64,000 nt of DNA from Nitrospirota bacterium (GTDB lineage Bacteria; Nitrospirota; JACRHL01). The notes under the pieces are model-generated. The model was not told the origin of the DNA and ran no database searches. It worked only from the letters and a program-made list of their open reading frames with translations. Positions 1-8,852 of this stretch are shown here, one piece after another (the first letter of the stretch is position 1; each line of letters begins with the position of its first letter). The DNA lies in the NCBI GenBank assembly GCA_016212085.1, contig JACRHL010000011.1:1-64000 (forward strand), read 5' to 3'. The position numbers and the translations under genes are program-made.

Positions 1-396
1 GCCAGCATCAACAAGGTGAGCGACATGGTCGGCGAGATCAACGCCGCCAGCCAGGAGCAGGCCCACGGCATCGAGCAGGTCAACACCGCCATCCTCCAGA
101 TGGACGAGGTCACCCAGCAGAACGCCGCCCTGGTGGAGGAGACCACCGCCACGTCGGACACGCTGGCCTCCGAGGCCGAGAAGCTCGCCGGCCTGATGGG
201 CCAGTTCCGGGTGGACGACGGCCATGCCGGACCGCCCCGCCCGCCGGCGCCGAAAATGACCACGCAAACGCCGGCCGCCCCGAAGGCCGGGCCGGCGCGC
301 AAGGCGGGCGGGTTCCTGTCCAAGCGGGGGGCGGCCAAACCGGCGCCGCAGCCGGTCGCCAGGGATGCGTCGGCGGACGAGGGCATGGACTTCTAG
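1..396 (+). CDS. methyl-accepting chemotaxis protein, C-terminal fragment
   Basis: The reading frame is open from base 1, so the gene begins left of the window. The visible 131 residues start inside the cytoplasmic signalling helix bundle: INAASQEQAHGIEQVNTAI, then MDEVTQQNAALVEE, which is the typical distal part of the MCP signal domain. A Pro/Ala-rich linker and a short acidic tail ending GMDF follow. There is no NWETF-type CheR/CheB tether. Receptors of this family sit in the inner membrane and control CheA. The ligand cannot be guessed because the sensor half is missing. Confidence 0.9.
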   Translation, partial: ASINKVSDMVGEINAASQEQAHGIEQVNTAILQMDEVTQQNAALVEETTATSDTLASEAEKLAGLMGQFRVDDGHAGPPRPPAPKMTTQTPAAPKAGPARKAGGFLSKRGAAKPAPQPVARDASADEGMDF

Positions 397-402
397 CCGT
401 CC

Positions 403-441
403 CGTGGCGCGGACCGCTCCCGGCGGGCGGCCCGCGCCACG
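403..441 (+). terminator. GC-rich stem-loop after the chemotaxis gene
   Basis: CGTGGCGCGG (403-412) pairs perfectly with CCGCGCCACG (432-441) across a 19-base loop, seven bases after the stop codon. There is no T-run, so it is either a weak terminator or an mRNA 3' end structure. Confidence 0.4.
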
Positions 442-485
442 CCCCGCCATGCACGCGCCGCGCCTTCCCTCGGCCCGGCCCGAGG

Positions 486-514
486 TTGACAGTTGGTCCC
501 ATCTCTTTTAAATT
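486..514 (+). promoter_or_regulatory. sigma-70 type promoter ahead of cysC
   Basis: A perfect -35 box TTGACA (486-491) is followed by a 17-base spacer and a -10 box TAAATT (509-514). It is 63 bases upstream of the chosen cysC start and is the only good promoter seen before the polysaccharide operon, so it probably drives cysC and the dehydrogenase gene. Confidence 0.65.
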
Positions 515-576
515 CACCCGGTTTCAGCCGTTTCCCGGCCGGTCCCCACGCCCCGCGTTTTTTTGTTCAGGAAGCC

Positions 577-1185
577 ATGTCCGCCCCGGATGACCGCAAT
601 CTCACCTGGCACCACGGCCTTGTCAGCCGTAACGACCGCAACCGTTTCAACGGCCACAGGAGCGGGGTGATCTGGATGACCGGCCTGTCCGCCTCGGGCA
701 AGAGCACCCTGGCCCACGCCATGGAGGAGGTGCTGTTCCGCAGCCGCATCCGCGTCTATGTGCTCGACGGCGACAACGTGCGCCACGGCCTCAACCGCGA
801 CCTGGGTTTTTCCCACGGCGACCGCAAGGAGAACCTGCGCCGCGTGGCCGAGGTGGCCAGGCTGTTCTGCGACGCGGGCATCGTGGTGTTCAGCGCCTTC
901 ATCTCCCCCTACCGGGAGGACCGCGACCTGGCCTGTCAGTGCATCGGCGCCGACGACTTTCATGAGGTGTACGTGAAGTGCCCCATCGAGGTGTGCGAGC
1001 AGCGCGACCCGAAGGGCATCTACGCCCGCGTGCGCAAGGGCGAGATCCCGCGCTTCACGGGCATCTCCGATCCCTACGAGCCGCCGGTCAATCCGGGCCT
1101 GGTGCTGGATACCTCGCGCTACTCCCTGGATGAATGCCTGGAGCAGTTCTCCGCCTATCTCAAGGAACACGGGCTGATCCGTTAG
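577..1185 (+). CDS. cysC: adenylylsulfate kinase (APS kinase)
   Basis: Phosphorylates adenylylsulfate with ATP to give PAPS, the sulfate donor for sulfotransferases and an intermediate of sulfate assimilation. The P-loop GLSASGKST lies near residue 36, followed by DGDNVRHGLNRDLGFS and SPYREDRD, all typical of CysC; at 202 residues the length is normal for the stand-alone kinase. I chose ATG 577 over an in-frame ATG at 493 because AGGAAG lies just before it and the 493 start would overlap the promoter. No sulfurylase genes (cysD, cysN) are next to it. Its place at the head of a polysaccharide operon that also carries a sulfotransferase at 16.4 kb suggests PAPS supply for glycan sulfation. Confidence 0.93.
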   Translation: MSAPDDRNLTWHHGLVSRNDRNRFNGHRSGVIWMTGLSASGKSTLAHAMEEVLFRSRIRVYVLDGDNVRHGLNRDLGFSHGDRKENLRRVAEVARLFCDAGIVVFSAFISPYREDRDLACQCIGADDFHEVYVKCPIEVCEQRDPKGIYARVRKGEIPRFTGISDPYEPPVNPGLVLDTSRYSLDECLEQFSAYLKEHGLIR

Positions 1186-1191
1186 CCGCCC

Positions 1192-2496
1192 ATGAAAAAC
1201 GGACTGATCGACAAGCTGAACGGACGCCGCGCCGTCATTGGCGTGGTGGGGCTGGGCTACGTGGGCCTGCCGCTGGTGCTGCGCTACATCGAGACCGGCT
1301 ATCCGGTGATCGGGTTCGACGTGGACCCGGCCAAGCCCAAGGCGCTGCTGGCCGGCGAAAGCTACATCGAGCACATCGACGCCACGCCCCTCAAGGCCGC
1401 CACCCAGGCCGGGCGCTTTGCCGCCACCACCGACTTTGCCCGCGCCGCCGAGGCGGACGCCATCATCCTGTGCGTGCCGACGCCCCTCAACGACCACCGC
1501 GAGCCGGACCTGAGCTTCGTCACCGGCTCGGTGGAGGCGGTGGTGCCGCACATGCGCGCCGGACAGGTGCTGTCGCTGGAGTCCACCACCTATCCGGGCA
1601 CCACCGAGGAGGAGCTGCGCCCGCGCCTGGAGGCCGCCGGCTTCACCATCGGGGAGGACGTGTTCCTGGTGTACTCCCCGGAGCGGGAGGATCCCGCCAA
1701 CGTCAGCTTCACCACCCGAACCATCCCCAAGGTGGTGGGCGGCAGCACGCCCGCCTGCCTGGAGGCCGGGCAGGCCCTGTACGGCCAGGTGATCGACCGC
1801 ACCGTGCCGGTATCGTCCACCCAGGCGGCGGAGATGACCAAGATCCTGGAAAACACCTACCGCGCGGTGAACATCGCCCTGGTGAACGAGCTCAAGGTCG
1901 TCGCCGAGCGCATGGGCATCGACATCTTCGAGGTGATCCGCGCGGCGGCCACAAAGCCGTTCGGCTTCACGCCGTTCTTTCCCGGCCCCGGCCTGGGCGG
2001 CCACTGCATCCCCATCGACCCCTTCTACCTCACCTGGAAGGCCCGCGCCCACGGCGTGACCACCAAGTTCATCGAGCTGGCCGGCGAGGTGAACACCGCC
2101 ATGCCCGACTACGTGGTGGCCAAGGTGGCAGAGGCCCTGAACGACCACGGCAAGCCCATCAAGGGCTCGCGCATCCTGGTGCTGGGCCTGGCCTACAAGG
2201 CCAACGTGGACGACGTGCGCGAGTCACCCAGCATCGTGCTCATGGAAAAACTCCAGGCGAAGGGCGCCCGGATTGCCTATTCCGACCCGCACGTGCCCGT
2301 GTTCCCGCACATGCGCCGCCACCACTTCGAGCTGGCCAGCACGCCCCTGTCGGAGGCATCGCTGGCGGGCTTCGATTGCGTGCTGCTGGCCACCGCCCAC
2401 AACCGTTTTGACTGGGAACTGATCCGCAAGGCGCCGCTCGTCATCGATACCCGCGGCGTGTACGATCCGGAGCCCGGCCACATCTACCGCGCCTGA
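1192..2496 (+). CDS. UDP-N-acetylhexosamine 6-dehydrogenase (WbpA/TviB type)
   Basis: NAD-dependent, two-step oxidation of C6 of a UDP-N-acetyl sugar to the uronic acid, a precursor for O-antigen or capsule. The N-terminal Rossmann motif GLGYVGLPL is near residues 20-28, followed by CVPTPLNDH and the SPEREDP segment typical of the UDP-GlcNAc branch rather than UDP-glucose dehydrogenase. The catalytic cysteine is in [11 protein letters not shown]. The C-terminal UDP-binding domain contains [19 protein letters not shown]. The 434-residue length is normal. It lies 6 bases after cysC, probably in the same transcript. Whether the substrate is the gluco or galacto form cannot be told. The product may be amidated by the AsnB-like proteins of the locus. 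Confidence 0.88.
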   Translation: MKNGLIDKLNGRRAVIGVVGLGYVGLPLVLRYIETGYPVIGFDVDPAKPKALLAGESYIEHIDATPLKAATQAGRFAATTDFARAAEADAIILCVPTPLNDHREPDLSFVTGSVEAVVPHMRAGQVLSLESTTYPGTTEEELRPRLEAAGFTIGEDVFLVYSPEREDPANVSFTTRTIPKVVGGSTPACLEAGQALYGQVIDRTVPVSSTQAAEMTKILENTYRAVNIALVNELKVVAERMGIDIFEVIRAAATKPFGFTPFFPGPGLGGHCIPIDPFYLTWKARAHGVTTKFIELAGEVNTAMPDYVVAKVAEALNDHGKPIKGSRILVLGLAYKANVDDVRESPSIVLMEKLQAKGARIAYSDPHVPVFPHMRRHHFELASTPLSEASLAGFDCVLLATAHNRFDWELIRKAPLVIDTRGVYDPEPGHIYRA

Positions 2497-2528
2497 TTCC
2501 GCCGTGCCGCCGGCAGGGGGCGGGCCCG

Positions 2529-2570
2529 TTGACAGAAGCGCGCAACGGGTCTATCGTTCACACAGTGAAC
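2529..2570 (+). promoter_or_regulatory. promoter with overlapping palindromic operator, upstream of gmd
   Basis: TTGACA (2529-2534), a 17-base spacer and TATCGT (2552-2557) form a good sigma-70 promoter. Its -10 end runs straight into a perfect inverted repeat GTTCAC-ACA-GTGAAC (2556-2570), placed where transcription would start. This is the arrangement of a repressor operator. A GC-rich hairpin (about 2594-2614) follows in the leader before the gmd ribosome binding site. Confidence 0.55.
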
Positions 2571-2640
2571 ATTCAGGGCGCGGCACCATCCGTGCCGCCG
2601 GACCGTGCCGGCGGTCTTTCTTGAAAGGGGACATCTCGCC

Positions 2641-3699
2641 GTGACGCAAGCGAACAAGGTGGCACTCATCACCGGCATCACCGGGCAGGACGGCTCGTAC
2701 CTGGCCGAGCTGTTGCTGTCCAAGGGCTACATGGTGCACGGCATCATCCGCCGTGCCTCCACCTTCAACACCCAGCGCATCGACCACATCTACCAGGACC
2801 CGCACAACCCCGACACGCGCCTGTTCTTGCACTACGGCGACCTGTCGGACGGCGCCAACCTGCGCGCCATCCTGGAGCAGGTGAAGCCGGACGAGATCTA
2901 CAACCTGGGCGCCCAGTCCCACGTGAAGGTCTCCTTCGAGGAGGCGGTGTACACCGCCGACGTGGTGGCGGTGGGCGTGCTGCGCCTGCTGGAGGCGGTG
3001 CGCGACTACCGCGACCGCACCGGTCACGACGTGCGTTTCTACCAGGCCGGCTCCTCGGAGATGTACGGCAAGGTGGTGGAGACGCCGCAGAAGGAGACCA
3101 CCCCGTTCTACCCCCGCAGCCCCTACGCCTGCGCCAAGGTGTTCGGCTACTGGCAGACGGTGAACCACCGGGAGTCGTACGGCCTGTTCGCCGCCAACGG
3201 CATCCTGTTCAACCACGAGAGCCCGCGCCGCGGCGAGACCTTCGTGACCCGCAAGATCACCCGCGCCGCCACCCGCATCAAGCTGGGCCTGCAAAAGAAG
3301 CTCTACCTGGGCAACATGGACGCCAAGCGCGACTGGGGCTTTGCGGGCGACTACGTGGAGGCCATGTGGCGCATGCTCCAGCAGAACGCCCCGGACGATT
3401 ACGTGGTGGCCACCGGCAAGACCTACTCCGTGCGCGAGTTCGTGAACAAGGTGTTCGCCCGGCTCGACCTGGACCCGGCGCGGTTCGTGGAGGTGGACCC
3501 GCGCTACTTCCGCCCCGCCGAGGTGGACCTGCTGTTGGGCGACCCCACCAAGGCCAAGCAGAAGCTGGGCTGGGAGCCCGGGGTGGACCTGGACGGCCTG
3601 GTCGACATGATGGTGGCCCACGACCTGGACCTGGCCCGCCAGGAACGCACCCTGACCGATGCCGGCCACCGCTTCGACAGCCGGGTGCACCACGAATGA
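2641..3699 (+). CDS. gmd: GDP-mannose 4,6-dehydratase
   Basis: Converts GDP-D-mannose to GDP-4-keto-6-deoxy-mannose, the first step to GDP-L-fucose, GDP-rhamnose and relatives. It has the extended SDR N-terminus [18 protein letters not shown] and the active-site YACAK ([12 protein letters not shown]), plus the family signature [20 protein letters not shown] 2641 is chosen because GAAAGGGG lies about 10 bases upstream; another GTG at 2605 would add 12 residues that homologues lack. The 352-residue length is normal. It has its own promoter and overlaps the next gene (ATGA), so the two-step pathway is translationally coupled. Confidence 0.93.
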   Translation: MTQANKVALITGITGQDGSYLAELLLSKGYMVHGIIRRASTFNTQRIDHIYQDPHNPDTRLFLHYGDLSDGANLRAILEQVKPDEIYNLGAQSHVKVSFEEAVYTADVVAVGVLRLLEAVRDYRDRTGHDVRFYQAGSSEMYGKVVETPQKETTPFYPRSPYACAKVFGYWQTVNHRESYGLFAANGILFNHESPRRGETFVTRKITRAATRIKLGLQKKLYLGNMDAKRDWGFAGDYVEAMWRMLQQNAPDDYVVATGKTYSVREFVNKVFARLDLDPARFVEVDPRYFRPAEVDLLLGDPTKAKQKLGWEPGVDLDGLVDMMVAHDLDLARQERTLTDAGHRFDSRVHHE

Positions 3700-4667
3700 C
3701 GGGCGCCCTGGATTCCAGCGCCCGCATCTTCGTCGCCGGGCACCGGGGCATGGTGGGGGCCGCCCTGGTGCGGGCCCTGGAAAAGGCGGGGTATACCCAC
3801 GTCATCACCCGCACCCGCGCCGAGCTGGACCTCACGGACCAGCGCGCGGTGGCCGCCTTCTTCACGGCGGAGCGGCCCCAGGCGGTGCTGCTGGCGGCGG
3901 CCAAGGTGGGGGGCATCCTGGCCAACAACGATTTTCCCGCCCAGTTCATCCACGAGAACCTGCTAATCCAGGACAACGTCATCCACCAGGCCTGGCTGCA
4001 CGGCTGCACGCGCCTGCTGTTTTTGGGGTCGTCGTGCATCTACCCGCGCGAATGCCCGCAACCCATGAGCGAAAAACACCTGCTCACCGGGCCGCTGGAA
4101 CCCACCAACGCCCCCTACGCGGTGGCCAAGATCGCCGGCATCACCATGTGCGAGGCCTACAACCGCCAGTACGGCACCGACTACCTGGCGGTGATGCCGA
4201 CCAACCTCTACGGCCCCGGCGACAATTACGACCAGCACGGCTCCCACGTGCTGCCGGCCATGATCCGCAAGTTCACCGAGGCCAGGCAGCGGGGGGACGA
4301 CAAGGTGGTGTTGTGGGGCACCGGCCGCCCCATGCGCGAGTTCCTGTACGTGGACGACCTGGCGGACGCCTGCCTGTTCCTGATGAACCGGGTGCACGCG
4401 GCCGATAAGGAGCTGCCCCTCATCAACGTGGGCTGGAACCAGGACATCGCCATCCGCGACCTGGCGCGCCTGGTGGCGGACGAGGTGGGCTACGCGGGCC
4501 GCGTCGAGTGGGACATCACCAAGCCCGACGGCACGCCGCGCAAGCTGCTCGACACCGGCAAACTTTCCGCCCTGGGCTGGCAGCCCCGGATCGGCCTGCG
4601 CGAGGGGGTGCGGCAGAGCATCGCCGCCTACCGGCGCGAGGTGGCCGAGGGGAAGGTCAGGGGCTGA
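3696..4667 (+). CDS. fcl: GDP-L-fucose synthase (epimerase/reductase)
   Basis: NADPH-dependent 3,5-epimerisation and 4-reduction of the Gmd product to GDP-L-fucose. The start of the SDR fold reads [18 protein letters not shown]. Family signatures [16 protein letters not shown] and [19 protein letters not shown] (with the Tyr and Lys of the catalytic YxxxK) are present, as is [10 protein letters not shown]. It is 323 residues, the usual size. The start ATG overlaps the gmd stop codon. Together with gmd it shows that the polysaccharide contains L-fucose or a derivative. Confidence 0.93.
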   Translation: MTGALDSSARIFVAGHRGMVGAALVRALEKAGYTHVITRTRAELDLTDQRAVAAFFTAERPQAVLLAAAKVGGILANNDFPAQFIHENLLIQDNVIHQAWLHGCTRLLFLGSSCIYPRECPQPMSEKHLLTGPLEPTNAPYAVAKIAGITMCEAYNRQYGTDYLAVMPTNLYGPGDNYDQHGSHVLPAMIRKFTEARQRGDDKVVLWGTGRPMREFLYVDDLADACLFLMNRVHAADKELPLINVGWNQDIAIRDLARLVADEVGYAGRVEWDITKPDGTPRKLLDTGKLSALGWQPRIGLREGVRQSIAAYRREVAEGKVRG

Positions 4668-4685
4668 GGGGGACCGCTCCCCAGG

Positions 4686-4709
4686 GGGTGTCCGGCTGTC
4701 CGGGCACCC
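4686..4709 (+). terminator. stem-loop between fcl and the ABC exporter
   Basis: GGGTGTCCGG (4686-4695) pairs with CCGGGCACCC (4700-4709) with one G-T wobble and a 4-base loop. A weak T-rich stretch (TATTTT) lies about 7 bases further on. It could end gmd-fcl transcripts or attenuate expression into the exporter genes. Confidence 0.45.
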
Positions 4710-4731
4710 GCACGGGTATTTTCCGCAGACC

Positions 4732-5583
4732 ATGATCCGGGATATGAGCACGCTCTCAGCAAAGACCGAAACCGTCATCGCGCCGCCCCGGGGATTCAGC
4801 CCCATCAACGTCCGCGAGTTGTGGGCCTACCGGGAGCTGTTCGGCTTCCTGGTCTGGCGCGATGTGTCGGTGCGCTACAAGCAGTCGGTGCTGGGCATCC
4901 TGTGGGCGCTGCTGACGCCGGTCATCACCATGGTGATCTTCACCATCATCTTCGGCAAGGTGGCCAAGATCCCCACCGGTGGCGTTCCGTACCCCATCTT
5001 TTCCTATGCGGGCCTGCTGCCGTGGCTGTTCTTCGCCCAGTCGCTGCAAAAGGCCACCGCCAGCATGGTGGCCGAGCGCAACCTGCTCACCAAGGTCTAC
5101 TTCCCGCGCCTGATCGTGCCCATGGCGGCCACCCTGGCGCCGCTGGTGGACTTCTTGATTGCCTCCACCGTGCTGGTCGCGATGATGGTGTACTACCACA
5201 TCGTCCCCACCGTGCACACGCTCTACCTGGTGCCGCTGTGCGTGCTGTGGGCGTGGCTCACGGCGGTGGGCGTCGGCACCCTGCTGTCGGCATGGAACGT
5301 CTATTTCCGCGACGTGGGGCAGATGATCCCGTTCGTGATCCAGGTGTGGATGTACGCCTCGCCGGTGGTGTATCCGGCGTCCCTGTTCCCCGAGAGGTGG
5401 CAGTGGGTGTACGCCTTGAACCCCATGGTGGGCGTGATCGAGGGCTTCCGCTGGGCGCTGCTGGGCCAGGGCAGCCCGCCGGGCCCGCTGGTGGCCGTTT
5501 CGGTGGCGATTTCGCTGCTGTTCTTCGTGATCGGCATCTTCGTCTTCCGGCGCATGGAGCGCACCTTCGCGGACGTGGTGTAG
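4732..5583 (+). CDS. wzm: ABC-2 type polysaccharide export permease (Wzm)
   Basis: Inner-membrane half of the ABC transporter that moves a lipid-linked polysaccharide (O-antigen or capsule type) to the periplasm. After a short cytoplasmic N-terminus, LFGFLVWRDVSVRYKQSVLGILWALLTP is the conserved Wzm/KpsM/TagG entry segment, followed by about six hydrophobic spans and the conserved ASPVVYPASLFPERW loop. The 283-residue length is normal. A second ATG at 4744 is equally possible. The stop codon abuts the ATG of the ATPase gene, so the two subunits are co-translated. Confidence 0.9.
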   Translation: MIRDMSTLSAKTETVIAPPRGFSPINVRELWAYRELFGFLVWRDVSVRYKQSVLGILWALLTPVITMVIFTIIFGKVAKIPTGGVPYPIFSYAGLLPWLFFAQSLQKATASMVAERNLLTKVYFPRLIVPMAATLAPLVDFLIASTVLVAMMVYYHIVPTVHTLYLVPLCVLWAWLTAVGVGTLLSAWNVYFRDVGQMIPFVIQVWMYASPVVYPASLFPERWQWVYALNPMVGVIEGFRWALLGQGSPPGPLVAVSVAISLLFFVIGIFVFRRMERTFADVV

Positions 5584-6816
5584 ATGATCCACGTGGAAGG
5601 CATCGGCAAGCGTTACCGGCTGGGCAGCGGCGCCCGGCACGACACCCTGCGCGACCTGATCGTCCACCGCGCCCGGGGGGTGTTCACCAAGGGGGCCGTC
5701 ACGCCGGAACATGGCGATGCGGACCACTTCTGGGCCCTCAAGGACGTATCGTTCGACGTGGCCGAGGGCGAGGTGGTGGGCATCATCGGCCGGAACGGCG
5801 CGGGCAAGAGCACGCTGCTCAAGATCCTGTCGCGCATCACGCCGCCCACCGAAGGGCGCATCCGCCTCAAGGGGCGGGTGGCCAGCCTGCTGGAGGTGGG
5901 CACCGGCTTCCACCCGGAGCTTTCGGGCCGCGAGAACATCTTCATGAACGGCGCCATCCTGGGCATGACGCGCCAGGAGATCAAGACCAAGTTCGACGAG
6001 ATCGTGGCCTTCGCCGAGGTGGAGAAGTTCCTCGACACCCCCGTGAAGCGCTACTCGTCGGGCATGTACGTGCGTCTCGCCTTCGCCGTGGCCGCCCACC
6101 TGGAGCCGGAGATCCTGGTGGTGGACGAGGTGCTGGCGGTGGGGGACGCGGAGTTCCAGAAGAAGTGCCTGGGCAAGATGGGCGAGGTGGCCAAGGGGGG
6201 CCGCACGGTGCTGTTCGTGAGCCACAACATGGCGGCGGTGCGCCAGTTGTGTGGCCGGGCGATTGTATTGAGGCAAGGGGGCCTGATTGGCGATACCGAC
6301 CCGACCGCGGCGGTCGAGCTTTATCTGGGTGGGGAGGGATCGGCCGATGAGTCGATGTGCCGTTTTGCGCCCCCCCCTGACGGGGCGCAGGTATGGCCGG
6401 TCAGCGTCGAGTGCCGGGTGGGCGGCAAACCCGCCACCCATGTGGCGTTTGACGGCGCGGTGACCCTTCATCTGGTGGTGGACGTGCTGGCTCCGGTGGC
6501 CTTTCAGGTCGGGCTGCGTATCGTCAACAGCCAGGATATTCCGGTGTTCACGGCCACCTTTCCGGACCTGGAGGTTCCCCGTTACGAACCACGGCGCTAC
6601 CGTTTTGAATGCACCCTGCCGTCCGCGTTGTTGGCTCCCGGGCGTTACAGCCTGGTGGTGGCCTTGCACCACCCCGGAAGGGAGGTGTTCTTCCTGGACG
6701 AACGCGCCCTGTACTGGACCGTGGAGGAAACCGGCAGCAAGATGGCCCGTTATGCGGGAAAACCATTTGGTGTCGTGATCGTGGACGGCACATGGGCGGT
6801 TGAGAACGCGTCGTGA
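5584..6816 (+). CDS. wzt: polysaccharide ABC exporter ATPase with C-terminal glycan-binding domain (Wzt)
   Basis: ATPase partner of Wzm. The nucleotide-binding domain (about residues 1-225) has Walker A GRNGAGKST, the signature region YSSGMYVRLAFAVA, Walker B LVVDEVLAVGD and the SHN switch histidine. Residues from about 240 to 410 form an extra domain like the Wzt C-terminal beta-sandwich, which in known systems recognises the modified end of the glycan chain. This suggests export of a finished chain with a terminal cap, such as a methyl group. Codon use changes sharply near base 6245: the ATPase half is very GC-rich while the binding domain uses many A/T-ending codons, as in the genes that follow, consistent with domain replacement by recombination. 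Confidence 0.9.
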   Translation: MIHVEGIGKRYRLGSGARHDTLRDLIVHRARGVFTKGAVTPEHGDADHFWALKDVSFDVAEGEVVGIIGRNGAGKSTLLKILSRITPPTEGRIRLKGRVASLLEVGTGFHPELSGRENIFMNGAILGMTRQEIKTKFDEIVAFAEVEKFLDTPVKRYSSGMYVRLAFAVAAHLEPEILVVDEVLAVGDAEFQKKCLGKMGEVAKGGRTVLFVSHNMAAVRQLCGRAIVLRQGGLIGDTDPTAAVELYLGGEGSADESMCRFAPPPDGAQVWPVSVECRVGGKPATHVAFDGAVTLHLVVDVLAPVAFQVGLRIVNSQDIPVFTATFPDLEVPRYEPRRYRFECTLPSALLAPGRYSLVVALHHPGREVFFLDERALYWTVEETGSKMARYAGKPFGVVIVDGTWAVENAS

Positions 6817-6893
6817 GAGATGATGATGTTTTTCAGTTGATGACCGACCTCCTGGCGCGGCGCCAGCCGTCGGCTGGAGTCTGGGATCACGAT

Positions 6894-7000
6894 GGGGCAC
6901 TTCCATCAGCCTGCCGCGCGCCTCGATTGCCACGCCCAGCGGTGCTCGAACCCTCGCCCATCAGCATGATATGTCCCGGGTTCCGCGCGGCGTGGCGGTG
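6894..7000 (+). repeat. truncated copy A of a dispersed inverted-repeat element
   Basis: The bases from GGGGCAC (6894) to GGCGGTG (7000) align with the first two thirds of the complete element at 24928-25100, including the shared stretch GCGGTGCTCGAACCCTCGCC. The match stops at about 7000, where the glycosyltransferase sequence begins; the right end is missing. The ATG at 6971 that can start the downstream gene belongs to the repeat. Confidence 0.7.
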
Positions 7001-7933
7001 AGGTCAGCGCACTACATCGTTACACCCGTCCGGAATGCGGTGCGGACCATCGATGCGACCATCTGGAGTATCGTGTCGCAAGCCGGTGACCTTGATATCC
7101 ATTACCACGTTCAGGATGGTGCCTCCACGGATGGCACCCTCGATAAGATCCAGGCCTGGGCAACTCGGCTCGCGGGGTCGCCGGCGTTGCTGCCGTCGCG
7201 CGTGCGATTTTCCTTTGCCAGCGAGCCCGATCGAGGGATGTATGACGCCATCGCCAAGGGTTTCGGGAACCTGGCGATCCCCTCCGACGCCTTCATGAAC
7301 TGGTGCAATGCCGACGACGTATTGTGGCCCGGTGCGCTGGATGCCGTTGCGCGTCTGGGCCGACATCTGCCAAAGGTCGATTGGGTGGTCGGCTGGTCGA
7401 CATGGTTTGACGCGCTGGGCCGATTCAAGGCGATCCAGCGCTCACCGCGGTTCCCGCAGGCCATCCTGGCCGCGGGCCTTGCCGACGGCATTCACTGGCC
7501 GTTTGTGCAACAAGAGAGTGTTTTCTGGCGAGGGCATCTCTGGGACCATGCCGGTGGATTGAATACGTCACTGCGGTTGGCTGGCGATTGGGATCTCTGG
7601 GTCCGTTTTGCGCGGCTCACCCCCTTGGTGCATGCGCACAGACAGCTTGGGGCGTTCCATGTGCGACCGGGGCAACAGAGCTCGGATATGGAGCGCTATC
7701 GGTCGGAGATGGACCAGATGGTGCCCCGCGCCTCCCGGCAGGGCGAGCTGCGGAAATGGGTGCGGCGCGGCGCACCGCTGACAACCGTTCCATGGGTGGC
7801 GGAGGGAGGGGACGGGCAGTGGCAAGCGACCCGCCGTCCTTGCAGGCGACGGGCCGTGCTCCTGGCGCGGGCGGTCGGCATGCTTCCGTCACCGTCGCCA
7901 TCAATCCTGCGGCTTTTGCATAGACTTTGGTGA
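6971..7933 (+). CDS. family 2 glycosyltransferase
   Basis: GT-A fold transferase that adds a sugar from a nucleotide donor. Seen in the sequence: YIVTPVRNAVRTIDATIWSI at the N-terminus, YHVQDGASTDGT for nucleotide binding, DRGMYDAIAKGF, the acidic NADDVLWPGAL (DxD-like metal site) and a C-terminal GDWDLWVRFA segment. The closest type is the WcaE-like group. ATG 6971 lies in repeat copy A; GTG 6992 or GTG 6998 would give a protein starting almost directly at the conserved core and may be the original start. No clear ribosome binding site supports any of them. Base composition is lower in GC than neighbours outside this part of the locus. Confidence 0.78.
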   Translation: MSRVPRGVAVRSAHYIVTPVRNAVRTIDATIWSIVSQAGDLDIHYHVQDGASTDGTLDKIQAWATRLAGSPALLPSRVRFSFASEPDRGMYDAIAKGFGNLAIPSDAFMNWCNADDVLWPGALDAVARLGRHLPKVDWVVGWSTWFDALGRFKAIQRSPRFPQAILAAGLADGIHWPFVQQESVFWRGHLWDHAGGLNTSLRLAGDWDLWVRFARLTPLVHAHRQLGAFHVRPGQQSSDMERYRSEMDQMVPRASRQGELRKWVRRGAPLTTVPWVAEGGDGQWQATRRPCRRRAVLLARAVGMLPSPSPSILRLLHRLW

Positions 7934-7937
7934 GTTC

Positions 7938-8672
7938 ATGTTCAGAAACCTTAAAAATAGATTCAACCAGATCAGGGAACGGTACCGGCACGGCAACAAC
8001 CCGGAGTGGGGTGTCTTTCACCTGGCATCCACCGACCGGGCGTTGGGGCGCATCGTGGCGCGCGGCTTGCGGATCGGTACCGTCGTTGATGTCGGCGCCT
8101 CCAACGGATCGTGGTCCGCGGCGTGCATGCGGCATCTTCCCGATTCGGAATACCTCCTTCTCGAGGCCCAGCGCTGCCACGAGAACAAGTTGGTCGAATT
8201 CTGCAAGAAACATCCAAACTCAAAATATATCCTGGCGGCCGCCGGGAACGAGGACGGCCAGTGTTTTTTTGATGATGGTGATCCGTTTGGCGGGCTTGCG
8301 GCAAATGAATCCACGGCGGGCTGCAAGACGGAACTGCCGATGGTGCGGCTTGACACGGTGATGGGGAGGGAGAATCTGAAGGGTCCATACTTATTGAAGC
8401 TGGATACCCATGGATTTGAATTGCAGATCATTCACGGTTCGGAGGAAATGCTCCGGCAAACGGAGTTGGCCATAATCGAGGCATACATCTTTCGTCTGAA
8501 TGACAAGGCCATGCTCTCCCATGAGCTTTGCGCTGAGATGGATAAGCGCGGTTTCCAGCTGATCGATTTTTCGGAACCGATGTGGCGAAGCAAGGATATG
8601 GCCCTATGGCAATGGGACCTGTTCTTTGTGAAGAAGACCAACCCGGTTTTTCAAAGCAATTCGTATGCGTAG
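7938..8672 (+). CDS. FkbM family SAM-dependent methyltransferase
   Basis: O-methyltransferase, probably acting on a sugar of the polysaccharide. SAM motif VVDVGASNGSW, then MVRLDTVMGREN and YLLKLDTHGFELQIIHGSEE, which are the FkbM hallmarks. Protein length is 244 residues. It starts 4 bases after the upstream glycosyltransferase. The stop codon TAG is formed exactly at the edge of repeat copy B (host TA plus first G of the element), so the C-terminus may have been altered by insertion. In several O-antigen systems a terminal methyl group ends chain growth and is read by Wzt; that role here is inference. Confidence 0.82.
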   Translation: MFRNLKNRFNQIRERYRHGNNPEWGVFHLASTDRALGRIVARGLRIGTVVDVGASNGSWSAACMRHLPDSEYLLLEAQRCHENKLVEFCKKHPNSKYILAAAGNEDGQCFFDDGDPFGGLAANESTAGCKTELPMVRLDTVMGRENLKGPYLLKLDTHGFELQIIHGSEEMLRQTELAIIEAYIFRLNDKAMLSHELCAEMDKRGFQLIDFSEPMWRSKDMALWQWDLFFVKKTNPVFQSNSYA

Positions 8673-8837
8673 GGGCACCTTTCAAAACCGTCGCGAGCGG
8701 TCCGAGTGCAAGGCGCCCCGAGCGGGGCGGCACCGTTACGCCGCGCGGAACCCGACACATATCCGTTGGATAGGAGGGGGTTCGGGCGCCGCCCAACGCA
8801 GCGATCGGAGCGCGCAGCAGGTTTTGAGAGGTGCCCC
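8672..8837 (-). repeat. copy B of the dispersed inverted-repeat element (166 bp)
   Basis: Flanked by GGGGCACCTTTCAAAACC (from 8672) and its near-perfect inverse GGTTTTGAGAGGTGCCCC (to 8837), one mismatch in 18. The reverse complement aligns along its length with the element at 24928-25100, for example GCGGCGTAACGGTGCCG. It fills the whole gap between the methyltransferase stop and the next gene. No protein is plausible in it. I could not identify a convincing target-site duplication. Confidence 0.75.
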
Positions 8838-8852
8838 ATAGGTTTGGTTGTC

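Noticed and set aside
514-2148. A 544-residue open frame on the minus strand across cysC and the dehydrogenase gene
   Set aside because: It is antisense to two clear enzymes, rich in His/Gly/Val as expected from mirrored high-GC codons, and has no recognisable domain.
4756-6933. A 725-residue minus-strand open frame over wzm and wzt
   Set aside because: Mirror frame of two well-supported exporter genes; the composition (His, Arg, Gln, Asp) is the usual artefact in GC-rich DNA.
8706-8852. N-terminal extension of the glycosyltransferase into the repeat
   Set aside because: The extension is encoded entirely by repeat copy B, and a matching peptide appears on the minus strand of copy C, so it reflects the repeat and not the protein.
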